From assembly GCF_009759685.1 (NCBI RefSeq), contig NZ_CP046654.1, forward strand, positions 310,001 to 374,000: a stretch of 64,000 nucleotides of DNA, given 5' to 3'. The position numbers and the translations under genes are program-made. Shown here piece after piece: positions 1 to 8,688 of the stretch (position 1 is the first letter of the stretch; each line of letters begins with the position of its first letter). Source of the DNA: Acinetobacter baumannii. GTDB lineage: Bacteria > Pseudomonadota > Gammaproteobacteria > Pseudomonadales > Moraxellaceae. Below the pieces are notes generated by a model. The model was not told the origin of the DNA. It worked only from the letters and a program-made list of their open reading frames with translations, and ran no database searches.

Positions 1-63
1 TTTTCATTCAAAACAAACTCAAAGATAAAGACTCTTTCTATGTTTTGAAGTTAGGAAAAAACA

Positions 64-92
64 AAAACCGATGCACGAAACATCGGTTTTTT
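64..92. terminator. Bidirectional hairpin terminator downstream of the M61 peptidase
   Basis: A perfect 10-bp stem (64-73 pairs with 81-90) with a 7-nt loop is flanked by an A-rich and a T-rich side, so it could work in both directions. It lies just past the stop of the minus-strand peptidase gene and after whatever gene precedes the window. Confidence 0.8.
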
Positions 93-112
93 ATAAATTA
101 ATTAACGGTTAT

Positions 113-1816
113 TTAGGCTTTTAACCATTTGTCAGCTTTGCTTTGATCTTCAATAATAAGTTCAATTTCAGTTAAGTTTATGCTGTTACTTGTAACTTCA
201 AACGACAATAACTCATCACGGCGGAAAGCCAAGACTGAGTAATTACCCTTTTGTTTAGCATATTTCTCAATAAGTTTTGTTGTCGCTTTTAGTCCATCAA
301 TTGCAATAATGACATCATTAGCAGAAATACCCGCTTTAGCACCAGCTCCCTCACGGTGAGCATTTTGTACTAACACACCTTCAGGCTTATCAGCTAGCTT
401 TAAACCATAAGCTAAAGTCTTATCATTTTTAAGCGTATAACTTAAACCAAACTCAGGGAATAACTGATCAAGTGGTAACTCTTCAGTAGTATTAATCAAA
501 TGATTGATTTGCTCTACCCAACTATCGCCTGTTAGCTCTTCACATAAATCAAAAATTGTACGCTCATTAACCTGAACACCGTTTTGCGTATTTTCATACA
601 ATCGACGCATTAAGGCATCAAGGCTAGAACCACGTAAACGTAAGCCTAAGTCCAAACATAAGGCAACTAATGCACCTTTGTTATAATAGCTCGTGCCTGC
701 ATTATTCGAATTTTCATCTTGACGATAAAATTTAATCCAAGCATCAAAACTTGATTCTGCTACTGTTTGAACAAAACGTCCCGGGTTTTGCAAATAGCGA
801 TCAATTTGTGATTTCAACAAATCTAAATAAGACTTTTGGGAAATCACGCCACTGCGCAATAAAATTAAATCATCGTAATACGAAGTAAACCCTTCAAAAA
901 TCCACAGTAGTGAGGTATAGCCTTCTTGATGCAGGTTGTAGTTCGCAAAATTTTCTGGACGGATAAACTTTACTAACCAAGAATGGAAATATTCATGACT
1001 GCATAAACCTAAGAAACGTTGATAATCTTTTGAAGGTTCAGTAGGTTCATTCGATTTCGGTAAATCATCTCGTGGAGTAATCAGACTTGTGCTATTGCAA
1101 TGCTCTAGCCCACCATAACTATTCCCTGTTGCCATGGTCATGAAGGTATAGTTTTTAAACGGTGCCGAACCAAACAGATCAATTTCGGCTGCACAAATTT
1201 TTTCAATATCCGTTTTTAAACGATCAACATTCGTAGCGTGAGTACCTGAAATTACAAACTCATGTTCAATTCCATGCGTTTCGAAGCTAAAACGCGTTTG
1301 ATCAGCCAGTTCAAATGGACTATCAATGAGTTGATCATAATGATCAGCTTTTAAAGTAAAACGTCCTTTTACTAAACTTTTTGAAGCTAATCCTGTTGCT
1401 AACTGAAAGTGTTTTAATTCATCCGGCAAAAAGATTTCTAATTCACATGCAGATTGTTCTTGGCCTTCTAAGCCTAAACACACACAGGCAGGGTTAATAT
1501 ATAAACGCGTTTGATCTACATAAGCACCACGTACTGATAAATCATATGCATAAACATCATATTCAACAGTAATTAACTCGTGATCGGTGTTAAATAAACG
1601 CCAGCGATTTTTTTCAGTCTTTTTAATATTGAGCATGCGTCCAGCTTCATCATAGGCCTTTACTGCCTCGATGTGCTTAGAAAACTCTCGAATGAGATAA
1701 CTGCCCGGAATCCACGTTGGTAACCATAGTTCCTGATTTGGATTCGCTAAAAAGCGAATTGTCACGTGAACAAGGTGTTGTTTGTAATCATCGAACTCAA
1801 TTTGATAATGCAACAT
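113..1816 (-). CDS. M61 family metallopeptidase with C-terminal PDZ domain
   Basis: A 567-residue protein of the M61 (glycyl aminopeptidase-like) family. The zinc-binding HExxH motif is at residues 274-278 (HEYFHSW). An N-terminal beta-rich domain precedes it, and a PDZ domain lies near residues 465-550, with the typical run of 'GLKLADKPEGVLVQNA' followed by 'AGISANDVIIAIDG'. No signal peptide is visible, so it is probably cytoplasmic, acting on peptides or small proteins; the substrate is unknown. Length and domain order fit the family. It is a single gene, divergent from the carboxypeptidase downstream of its start and closed by the hairpin at 64-92. Confidence 0.93.
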   Translation of the reverse strand: MLHYQIEFDDYKQHLVHVTIRFLANPNQELWLPTWIPGSYLIREFSKHIEAVKAYDEAGRMLNIKKTEKNRWRLFNTDHELITVEYDVYAYDLSVRGAYVDQTRLYINPACVCLGLEGQEQSACELEIFLPDELKHFQLATGLASKSLVKGRFTLKADHYDQLIDSPFELADQTRFSFETHGIEHEFVISGTHATNVDRLKTDIEKICAAEIDLFGSAPFKNYTFMTMATGNSYGGLEHCNSTSLITPRDDLPKSNEPTEPSKDYQRFLGLCSHEYFHSWLVKFIRPENFANYNLHQEGYTSLLWIFEGFTSYYDDLILLRSGVISQKSYLDLLKSQIDRYLQNPGRFVQTVAESSFDAWIKFYRQDENSNNAGTSYYNKGALVALCLDLGLRLRGSSLDALMRRLYENTQNGVQVNERTIFDLCEELTGDSWVEQINHLINTTEELPLDQLFPEFGLSYTLKNDKTLAYGLKLADKPEGVLVQNAHREGAGAKAGISANDVIIAIDGLKATTKLIEKYAKQKGNYSVLAFRRDELLSFEVTSNSINLTEIELIIEDQSKADKWLKA

Positions 1817-1988
1817 AAATTCTTCAATTTAAAAATAAGAACGGTTTCACATTAGATTATCACTTTTTTGTATCGACTTGCGTAGATGTATTTTTTGGCA
1901 ACAATTCACACTAGCCTTCTACAAAAAAAAGGCATAGCATGCTGGGCATCTGTGTTCCGTATTTGCCAGTAAACGTCAAGGTCACCTA

Positions 1989-3308
1989 GTGAAATTCTTC
2001 CTATCTCTTTTTACGCTGTTTAGTATTTTCTGTACTACTCTTACCAATGCTGCTCTACTTAATATTGCTCCTGAAAGTGTTGAAGCCGCTGCATGGACAA
2101 TTGTAGATACCCAATCTGGTCAAATTATTGCTGAGCATAATAGTCATGTACAACGTGCGCCAGCATCTTTAACCAAAATGATGGTGGCCTATATTGCATT
2201 AAAAGAGATTAAGGCTGGAAAGTTAAAACTGAACGAAGTCATTACTGCAACACCAGTCGTAAGCGTGGTGCAGTGGGATGAATCACAAATGTACCTCAAA
2301 GCGGGCGAGCAAATTTCAGTTGATCAGCTCTTGGCTGGTTTAATTGTTATGTCTGCAAATGATGCAGCTGTGACTTTGGCTGAAAAAATTTCTGGTGATG
2401 TGCCTCATTTCGTAAAGCGTATGAATCAAGAAGCACAAGCGCTGGGTATGAAAGACACGCACTTTAGTAACCCTGCTGGCATTACAATGCCGGATCATTA
2501 CACGACAGCTCATGATTTAAGCTTATTAAGTCAGGCAGTGATTCACCAGACCCCTGAATATTTACATTATTCGAAAATGCCGAGCTTTAGCTACAATCAA
2601 CGTTTTCACCACGCGACGAACCTTGCTTTAAAATATGACCCATCTGTAGATGGCTTAAAAACTGGCTATACCAAAGCAGCAGGTTATAACTTGGCTCTAA
2701 CAGCTTCACGCCCTTCATTTTCACCGAACTTACCGCAAAGACGTTTACTGGTAATTGTCTTAGGTACACCAAGTGCTGTGAAACGTGCTGAAATTGCAGA
2801 TAAATTAATGAATCTTGCTTATGCTTATACACGTGATGAAGTGGTTATTCCTGAGCAAAAATTAATTGCTGAATTGCCTGTTATTAAATCAACTTTAAAA
2901 ATGTTTAAAGTAGAAACTAAGCAGCCAACCATTGTTACGACTTCTTTATATGCTGAGCCAACACCAATTGATTTAAATACGTTTGATTATGCTACACAGC
3001 GTATTCAGGTTCTTGATAGTAATCAACAACCTAAAGTTATTGCTCCACTTGAAACAACTCAAACACGTGTAAATATTCAGTTAAATGAGCAAAAGTTAAC
3101 AGCACCGTTAATGAAAGCGATGAATTTGGCAACAGTTTCAATTTATCAAAACAACCAGCTCATTCGCAGTCTTCAAATTGAAAATGATGTACACATTGAA
3201 GAAGCAAATATTTTTCAAAGAATTATGATGTGGTTCTCAAGCCTATTCTCAATCTTTTCATCAAGTGAGCACAGTGCAGCAAAACTCTACCCTATAGATT
3301 CGCACTAA
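1989..3308 (+). CDS. dacC: D-alanyl-D-alanine carboxypeptidase (PBP5/6 type)
   Basis: A low-molecular-weight penicillin-binding protein that removes the terminal D-Ala from peptidoglycan pentapeptides in the periplasm. The serine-peptidase S11 motifs are all present: SxxK at residues 60-63 (SLTK), SxN at 122-124 (SAN) and KTG at 224-226. A signal peptide covers residues 1-21 (ending TNA). A PBP5-type beta domain follows the catalytic domain, and the C-terminal stretch is amphipathic and aromatic, as in the family's membrane anchor. The start is a GTG with AAGGT just upstream. Symbol is by family (dacA/dacC); the paralogue is not certain. A hairpin at 3352-3380 ends the unit. Confidence 0.93.
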   Translation: MKFFLSLFTLFSIFCTTLTNAALLNIAPESVEAAAWTIVDTQSGQIIAEHNSHVQRAPASLTKMMVAYIALKEIKAGKLKLNEVITATPVVSVVQWDESQMYLKAGEQISVDQLLAGLIVMSANDAAVTLAEKISGDVPHFVKRMNQEAQALGMKDTHFSNPAGITMPDHYTTAHDLSLLSQAVIHQTPEYLHYSKMPSFSYNQRFHHATNLALKYDPSVDGLKTGYTKAAGYNLALTASRPSFSPNLPQRRLLVIVLGTPSAVKRAEIADKLMNLAYAYTRDEVVIPEQKLIAELPVIKSTLKMFKVETKQPTIVTTSLYAEPTPIDLNTFDYATQRIQVLDSNQQPKVIAPLETTQTRVNIQLNEQKLTAPLMKAMNLATVSIYQNNQLIRSLQIENDVHIEEANIFQRIMMWFSSLFSIFSSSEHSAAKLYPIDSH

Positions 3309-3317
3309 AAACATCAA

Positions 3318-3380
3318 ATTGTGCACAGATGCACAATAAATTTTATAAAGAAAAGATGGCATAATTCAGCCATCTTTTTT
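3318..3380 (+). terminator. Two consecutive hairpins, the second a rho-independent terminator
   Basis: First an inverted repeat at 3318-3337 (ATTGTGC and GCACAAT around a 6-nt loop). Then a 9-bp stem (3352-3360 with 3369-3377) followed by a T run. The second has terminator form and closes the carboxypeptidase gene. Confidence 0.8.
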
Positions 3381-3407
3381 TTATAGAAAAATAATTAGGT
3401 GATAAAA

Positions 3408-4694
3408 ATGACCCAAAACTTACATCATATTGTTATTGTCGGTGGTGGTGCTGGTGGTTTAGAACTCGCCACACAACTTGGTGAAACTTTTGGGAAAAAT
3501 GGTAAAGCCAAAATTACATTGGTTGACCAAAATCTAACTCATATCTGGAAACCATTACTTCATGAAATTGCGGCGGGTTCTTTAAATCCTCACGAAGAGC
3601 AAACCAATTATTTTGCCCATGCAGAAAAACACCACTATGAATTTGTGTTGGGAACATTCATAGCAGTAAATAAAGATAAGAAAATAATTGATTTAATTCC
3701 CCCTCAAGTCTCTAAAGAACAAAATACCCATATTCAACAACTCAGTTACGATACGCTGGTTTTAGCGCTTGGTTCAGTATCAAATGATTTCAATACACCC
3801 GGTGTTCGTGAAAACTGCCATTTCCTCGATAGCCGTAAACAGGCGGATATTTTCCAGCAAGATCTTTTACATTTATATATCGAAGCGCAAAATCAACCCG
3901 ATCAACGTACATTAAATATTGGAATTATTGGTGCGGGGGCAACAGGTGTCGAACTTGCGGCTGAACTGATTGAAACGACCAAAAACTTTTATCGCTATGG
4001 TTTAAAAAAGATCCATCCGAATCAAGTCAAAATTACACTCATTGAGGCCTCAGAACGCATCCTCCCTGCTCTAAGTGAAAAAACAGCTGAACATAGCGCA
4101 AAACAGCTTCAAAAAATGGGTGTTGAAATTTTAACTAAACACCGGGTTGAAAAAATTGATGAACACTGTATCTATTTTAGTAATGGTAACCAGCTCAACA
4201 GTGATATTACGGTATGGGCAGCTGGGGTAAAAGCACCAAAAGTACTTGAAAGTCTTAGCGATTTCGAACGTGACAATATTAACCGCTTAATGGTCTATGC
4301 AACGCTGCAGACCTATTCCGATCCTAATGTATTTGCATTTGGTGATTGTGCCCATTGCCAACTTGATGCAAGACACCCGCCTCTCGGACCACGCGCTCAA
4401 GTTGCTAGTCAACAAGCAAGCTTTTTAGTCGATGCTATGGCTGCTAGGCTAAATGGCCGATCACAACCGATGTTTACTTTTAATGACAAAGGTTCACTTG
4501 TGTCTTTAAGTCGTAATAAAGCGGTTGGAGAATTACTGGGGGATGTCAGTGTCCAAGGATATATTGCCAAAACGATGTATGTATCTTTATACCGTTTACA
4601 TCAAGCAACAATTCACGGTTACACTCAAGCTGGACTACTCACAATGAAAGATTTACTTACAAGACGAGTACGACCAAAAATTAAGCTGTATTGA
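3408..4694 (+). CDS. ndh: Type II NADH dehydrogenase (NAD(P)/FAD-dependent oxidoreductase)
   Basis: A single-subunit, non-proton-pumping NADH:quinone oxidoreductase at the inner face of the membrane. Two Rossmann motifs are visible: VGGGAGGLELA near the N-terminus for FAD and GAGATGVELA in mid-protein for NADH. The FAD-closing motif FAFGDCA lies in the last third. An upstream GTG at 3399 is in frame, but AGGTGA at 3397-3402 sits 5 nt before the ATG at 3408, so that ATG is taken as the start (428 residues). It is flanked by terminators and apparently monocistronic. Confidence 0.93.
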   Translation: MTQNLHHIVIVGGGAGGLELATQLGETFGKNGKAKITLVDQNLTHIWKPLLHEIAAGSLNPHEEQTNYFAHAEKHHYEFVLGTFIAVNKDKKIIDLIPPQVSKEQNTHIQQLSYDTLVLALGSVSNDFNTPGVRENCHFLDSRKQADIFQQDLLHLYIEAQNQPDQRTLNIGIIGAGATGVELAAELIETTKNFYRYGLKKIHPNQVKITLIEASERILPALSEKTAEHSAKQLQKMGVEILTKHRVEKIDEHCIYFSNGNQLNSDITVWAAGVKAPKVLESLSDFERDNINRLMVYATLQTYSDPNVFAFGDCAHCQLDARHPPLGPRAQVASQQASFLVDAMAARLNGRSQPMFTFNDKGSLVSLSRNKAVGELLGDVSVQGYIAKTMYVSLYRLHQATIHGYTQAGLLTMKDLLTRRVRPKIKLY

Positions 4695-4829
4695 GTTGAA
4701 TTTTTTAAGTTCATCCCTATTTAGATAAAAACGCATTAGAAAAAGTGTTAAAGATTGAGATTTTGTAGTCTACAAAATTTATTTTTCACTTTATGATGTA
4801 CGCTTTAATTGATTGAATGGATCAAAAAC

Positions 4830-5312
4830 ATGACTGCAATTGCAAATAACCACGTGGTTTCATTCCACTATAAATTAACAAACGCTGAGGGTGAAACACT
4901 TGATCAATCTCAAGGTGAACCACTTGCCTATTTGCATGGCGCAGGCAACATCATTCCTGGTTTAGAAAATGCATTAACTGGTAAGACTGTTGGTGATAAA
5001 TTCACTGTTAACGTACCAGCTGCTGAAGGTTATGGCGAATATAACCCAGACCTAGTACAAGAAGTTCCTGCTCAAATGTTCCAAGGCGTTGATAACATTC
5101 AACCAGGTATGCAATTCCAAGCTCAAACAGATGACGGCGTTCAAATCGTTACTGTTAAAGCAGTTGAAGGTGACAACGTTATCGTTGATGCAAACTTCCC
5201 ACTTGCTGGTCAAGATTTAACTTTTGAAGTTGAAATCGTAGAAATCCGTGAAGCTTCTCAAGAAGAATTAGATCACGGTCACGTACACGGTGCGGGTGGT
5301 CACCACCACTAA
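4830..5312 (+). CDS. slyD: FKBP-type peptidyl-prolyl cis-trans isomerase, SlyD-like
   Basis: A 160-residue cytoplasmic prolyl isomerase and chaperone. The N-terminal FKBP half (VSFHYKLTNAEGETLDQS, then IPGLENALTGKTVGDKF) is interrupted by the insert-in-flap chaperone domain. The C-terminus ends in a short His-rich tail (DHGHVHGAGGHHH) that could bind nickel, much shorter than the E. coli tail and without its cysteines. The ATG at 4830 matches the family N-terminus (MTAIANNHVV). An in-frame TTG at 4809 would add seven atypical residues and is rejected. Confidence 0.93.
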   Translation: MTAIANNHVVSFHYKLTNAEGETLDQSQGEPLAYLHGAGNIIPGLENALTGKTVGDKFTVNVPAAEGYGEYNPDLVQEVPAQMFQGVDNIQPGMQFQAQTDDGVQIVTVKAVEGDNVIVDANFPLAGQDLTFEVEIVEIREASQEELDHGHVHGAGGHHH

Positions 5313-5332
5313 GTCTTCTTTTAGAAGATAAT

Positions 5333-5362
5333 AAAAGGCAAAGCTTCGGCTTTGCTTTTTTT
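5333..5362 (+). terminator. Terminator after slyD
   Basis: A 7-bp GC-containing stem (GCAAAGC, TTCG tetraloop, GCTTTGC) is followed by seven Ts, directly after slyD. Confidence 0.88.
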
Positions 5363-5415
5363 ATGTCTTTAATTTATATAATATTCATAGAGTTAATTTA
5401 TTTTTAGGGACTTGC

Positions 5416-6858
5416 ATGTCAAATGCTTATCAGCTCATTTGGTTTCGCCAAGATTTGCGTATACATGATCATGCAGCTTTATGGCACGCCAGCCAGCAAG
5501 GACCTTCACTCGGTTTAGTCATCTTATCGCCAGAGCAATGGAAACAACACGCCGATGCTCCAATAAAAATAGGTTTTTATTTACGACAACTCAGAACGCT
5601 TCAGAAAGAGTTAGCAGCACTGCATATTCCACTAGTTATTCAAGTCATTCCCTATTGGAAAGAGATCGCAAACTTTATTTCTGATTTCAGCAAGAAATAT
5701 AATATTGAAAACGTGTATGCCAATATCGAAATAGGCGTAAATGAATTAAAAAGAGATAAAACGGTACAAGACTATTTAAATCGGCATGGCAAAGAACTAT
5801 TTTTATTCCATGACCGTACTATTTTTCCTTTACGTTCAATCCGTAACCAATCACAACAACCATATCAAGTATTTAGTGCATTCAAAAAAGCTTGTTATAC
5901 AAAGCTCGACACAAGCGGTTTACCTCAATGTTATCCGGTCCCTAATAAACAAAATGAAGTACCACTAGATTTTTTACAGGGGAAAAATATTGATTTAGAC
6001 GAAATTGAAAAACTATTTTGCCCATCTCTCTCAAAAGAACAGCAAGATTTATGGCCTGTTGGCGAACAATACGCATTAGAACAATTAGATCAATTTATTG
6101 AAGAATCGGTTTGTCACTATAAACTCGAGCGCGATTTTCCTCATATACAAGGTACAAGTAAGCTTTCGCCTTATTTAAATATTGGTATTTTATCTATTCG
6201 ACAGTGTTTACAAGCACTCTTTCGTAATCAACATGGCAACTTTCACTTAGTCAATGAGGGCCAACAAATATGGTTAGACGAACTTCTTTGGAGAGAGTTC
6301 TACCAACATATTTTATTTGATTTTCCGCATGTTTCTAAACACATCCCGTTTAAAAAAGATACTCAGAAGATTAAATGGAACCATAATCCAGAACATTTAA
6401 CCGCATGGCAAACGGGTCAAACCGGTATTCCTATTGTTGATGCTGGGATGCGACAACTTTTACAAACAGGCTGGATGCATAATCGAATACGTATGATTAC
6501 GGCCATGTTTTTATGTAAAAATCTTTTGATTGATTGGCGCATTGGTGAACAATGGTTTATGCAACATTTAATTGATGGTGACCTCGCCGCAAATAATGGC
6601 GGTTGGCAATGGTGTGCCTCAACAGGAACAGATGCCGTACCTTATTTTCGGATTTTCAACCCAATTGCTCAATCAAAGAAGTTTGATCCGGAGGGTGAGT
6701 ATATTCGCCAATGGGTGAAAGAATTGGCTCATTTGGACAATAAAACGATTCATGAACCCTACTCAAGCAAAACCGATCTTGGTTTAAATTATCCAAAACC
6801 CATAGTAGATTTAAAAGAAACACGCCTTAAAGCAATTGAAACTTTCAAGAATATTTAG
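5416..6858 (+). CDS. phrB: Deoxyribodipyrimidine photolyase
   Basis: A 480-residue class I CPD photolyase, which uses blue light to split cyclobutane pyrimidine dimers. The N-terminal alpha/beta antenna domain begins LIWFRQDLRIHDHAAL. The C-terminal FAD-binding helical domain holds the family signature: WMHNRIRM, then DGDLAANNGGWQW, then the ending PYFRIFNP. No membrane or signal sequence. It stands alone, with an AT-rich leader after the slyD terminator. Confidence 0.96.
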   Translation: MSNAYQLIWFRQDLRIHDHAALWHASQQGPSLGLVILSPEQWKQHADAPIKIGFYLRQLRTLQKELAALHIPLVIQVIPYWKEIANFISDFSKKYNIENVYANIEIGVNELKRDKTVQDYLNRHGKELFLFHDRTIFPLRSIRNQSQQPYQVFSAFKKACYTKLDTSGLPQCYPVPNKQNEVPLDFLQGKNIDLDEIEKLFCPSLSKEQQDLWPVGEQYALEQLDQFIEESVCHYKLERDFPHIQGTSKLSPYLNIGILSIRQCLQALFRNQHGNFHLVNEGQQIWLDELLWREFYQHILFDFPHVSKHIPFKKDTQKIKWNHNPEHLTAWQTGQTGIPIVDAGMRQLLQTGWMHNRIRMITAMFLCKNLLIDWRIGEQWFMQHLIDGDLAANNGGWQWCASTGTDAVPYFRIFNPIAQSKKFDPEGEYIRQWVKELAHLDNKTIHEPYSSKTDLGLNYPKPIVDLKETRLKAIETFKNI

Positions 6859-6910
6859 ATAACAATTGAGTCTGCTCTGTTTATTTTTGATGAAAAATTA
6901 ATAACAAGGT

Positions 6911-6939
6911 TTGACTATACAGTGGCTTTAATCTACAAA
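6911..6939 (+). promoter_or_regulatory. Candidate sigma-70 promoter for the exopolysaccharide operon
   Basis: TTGACT at 6911-6916 and TACAAA at 6934-6939 are separated by 17 bp. This is the best promoter-like pair in the 193-bp gap before the operon. It would leave a leader of about 105 nt, room for post-transcriptional control. The -10 match is weak, so the call is tentative. Confidence 0.4.
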
Positions 6940-7051
6940 TAAACATAATAGATACTAAAAAGGACAGAAACAACAACTACTTCGCAAATCAACACCTTTC
7001 ATTATAAAAGTATAAAAAAATTAACATTACAAAAAAGGTAGCATAGGCCAC

Positions 7052-7792
7052 ATGCAACAAAAACACCCCGGTAGAACACTCGTCTTATGGATTATCGCAG
7101 CTCATCTATTTATGGGAATGGTTGCATACGAGTGGCTGCCTGTGAGTTTTAGAGGAAGTTGGATTTTTATTCTTCTTCTTTTAATTTCAGGTGCTTTTTT
7201 AGAAGTCGGTTTGTCTTTAATTGTAGGTTTAGTCGCTTTTATTGGGGTTGCCGTATACTTTTTACTCGACTTAGGCGCACAAACACATATTGAACGTCAG
7301 TTACTTTTATTATTCATTATTCCCCTAATACCGCTCTTTCTAAGTGCTGTACGCCACAATATTGAAATTAATGTACAGAAATACCGTGATATTCAAAGCT
7401 ATGACCGAAATTATCGCCGCGATATTTTCCCGCTCAGTGCTTTAAAATACTTTCAGCGTAGTTTTTTTAAATTACTTGATCACCACAATGTACAAGATTA
7501 TGAAGTATTCGAAATTCGAATTCTTAATCGCAGTCTAATTAAAGAAATGTTAGGCGATGATGTCTGGAAAACAACTCAAAATGAAATGATTAAAATTTTA
7601 AGCCAGCATGAACCCAACGAGATTGTTTTCCAGTTTGCAGATGATGATCTGGAAAATATTTACAGTATTATGATTCGCCAGCAGAAAACAGAAGAAGACC
7701 CTATATTCTTAAAAAAATTAAAAGAAATTACGACTTTGCGTCTTGAGGTGGAATACAAAATTGTTCCTATTCCACCTGAGGAGATGAGCTAA
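7052..7792 (+). CDS. Four-TM membrane protein with a degenerate GGDEF-like cytoplasmic domain
   Basis: A 246-residue protein, first in the exopolysaccharide operon. Four hydrophobic segments lie near residues 9-26, 35-52, 53-72 and 83-102. The cytoplasmic part (about 110-240) follows the layout of a GGDEF domain: the segment RRDIFPLSALKYFQRSFFKL sits where 'LTGLxNRRxF' is expected, 'EIRILN' at the first core strand, and 'EMLGDDVWKTTQNEMIKIL' at the 'FKxINDxxGHxxGDxxL' helix. No GGDEF or RxxD motif is present, so it should not make c-di-GMP. By analogy to PelD it may be a receptor or scaffold. The GGDEF relationship is inference from pattern; the membrane part is clear. It overlaps the next gene by one base (TAATG). 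Confidence 0.8.
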   Translation: MQQKHPGRTLVLWIIAAHLFMGMVAYEWLPVSFRGSWIFILLLLISGAFLEVGLSLIVGLVAFIGVAVYFLLDLGAQTHIERQLLLLFIIPLIPLFLSAVRHNIEINVQKYRDIQSYDRNYRRDIFPLSALKYFQRSFFKLLDHHNVQDYEVFEIRILNRSLIKEMLGDDVWKTTQNEMIKILSQHEPNEIVFQFADDDLENIYSIMIRQQKTEEDPIFLKKLKEITTLRLEVEYKIVPIPPEEMS

Positions 7793-8688
7793 TGTCTAAT
7801 CTTCTTAATATTTGTGGAATTGTAATCGCCTCTAGCCAATATCCAGATGCCACATTACAACAGTTCTATCGACAATATTATCATTGCGAAATTAAAGCTG
7901 AGCAAATAAAAGCCGAGGTTCAAAGTCCTAGTGATCTTTCCATGTTTTTCCCTTACCAAGATACATGGTGGCCTGTCTTTACGATTGATCAGATTAGCTC
8001 TGAAAGTTTCCAAAAGTTTATCCATAACGGAATTAGACCCGGCATTATCTTGCCAGACGAAGTATTCGGTTTTCCTCACTATTTCTTGTTAAAAGAAGCA
8101 GTAAGCCAAGGTGCTATTCCTATTGTGCTTTTTAAAACTGAACAACCTCAATATTTTGCCGCAAAAGCAACTTTTTCGACCGCTATTGGTTTACGCCCAA
8201 TGGCTGCTTTTGTGAGTACAGGATGGGATGAAAATTTAATTTCTCAACCAGCGGGTAGTTATATTATCCAGCTAAATTCAGCAAATTTACCATTACCCTC
8301 AAGAGAAGTCAGACAAGGCCCACATTTATTTTACTCGGCCAAGAGTTTTAACGGCCATGTTTCAGGTTATGAAATTATCATTAATCCCCCTGCCGATTTA
8401 CCTCTATCTAATATTCGATATCCTCAACTCGGCATTTCTTGGAACTTTAATAATATTGATTATGAGAGTACTCCTGAACATGTAAGTACGAATCTTATAG
8501 GTTATATATTTATTATTTTAAGTATTGTTGTTGTTCCACTTGACCTGATTTTAACAACGACGTATCCGGATCTACTCGGTACATTTGGTAGCTATATTTC
8601 ATGGATCTCCTTAGTGGTCGGGGCAATTTTATTATTGCTGCTCATCTCTTCTATTATTAGGAGGGTCCGTAAAAATGGCTCCAATTGA
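7792..8688 (+). CDS. Uncharacterised protein with two C-terminal TM segments, exopolysaccharide operon
   Basis: A 298-residue protein I do not recognise. The first 230 or so residues are soluble, without signal peptide and with mixed alpha/beta character. Two TM segments follow, near residues 233-255 and 265-287, ending in a basic tail (RRVRKNGSN). The topology suggests a cytoplasmic domain tethered to the inner membrane. Its start overlaps the stop of the gene before it, and its end overlaps the synthase gene by 14 bp, so translation is probably coupled. A role as accessory subunit of the synthase is inferred from context only. Confidence 0.8.
   Translation: MSNLLNICGIVIASSQYPDATLQQFYRQYYHCEIKAEQIKAEVQSPSDLSMFFPYQDTWWPVFTIDQISSESFQKFIHNGIRPGIILPDEVFGFPHYFLLKEAVSQGAIPIVLFKTEQPQYFAAKATFSTAIGLRPMAAFVSTGWDENLISQPAGSYIIQLNSANLPLPSREVRQGPHLFYSAKSFNGHVSGYEIIINPPADLPLSNIRYPQLGISWNFNNIDYESTPEHVSTNLIGYIFIILSIVVVPLDLILTTTYPDLLGTFGSYISWISLVVGAILLLLLISSIIRRVRKNGSN

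Noticed and set aside
1..57. Possible 3' end of a plus-strand gene before the first terminator
   Set aside because: One frame is open from base 3 and runs through the hairpin to a stop near 102, but the fragment is too short to identify and overlaps the terminator, so no gene is called.
2587..2832. 81-residue minus-strand ORF inside the carboxypeptidase gene
   Set aside because: It is wholly antisense to the conserved KTG region of dacC and has no independent support.
5481..5968. Two plus-strand ORFs of 60-67 residues within phrB
   Set aside because: They lie in another frame of a clear photolyase gene, with no SD or recognisable product.
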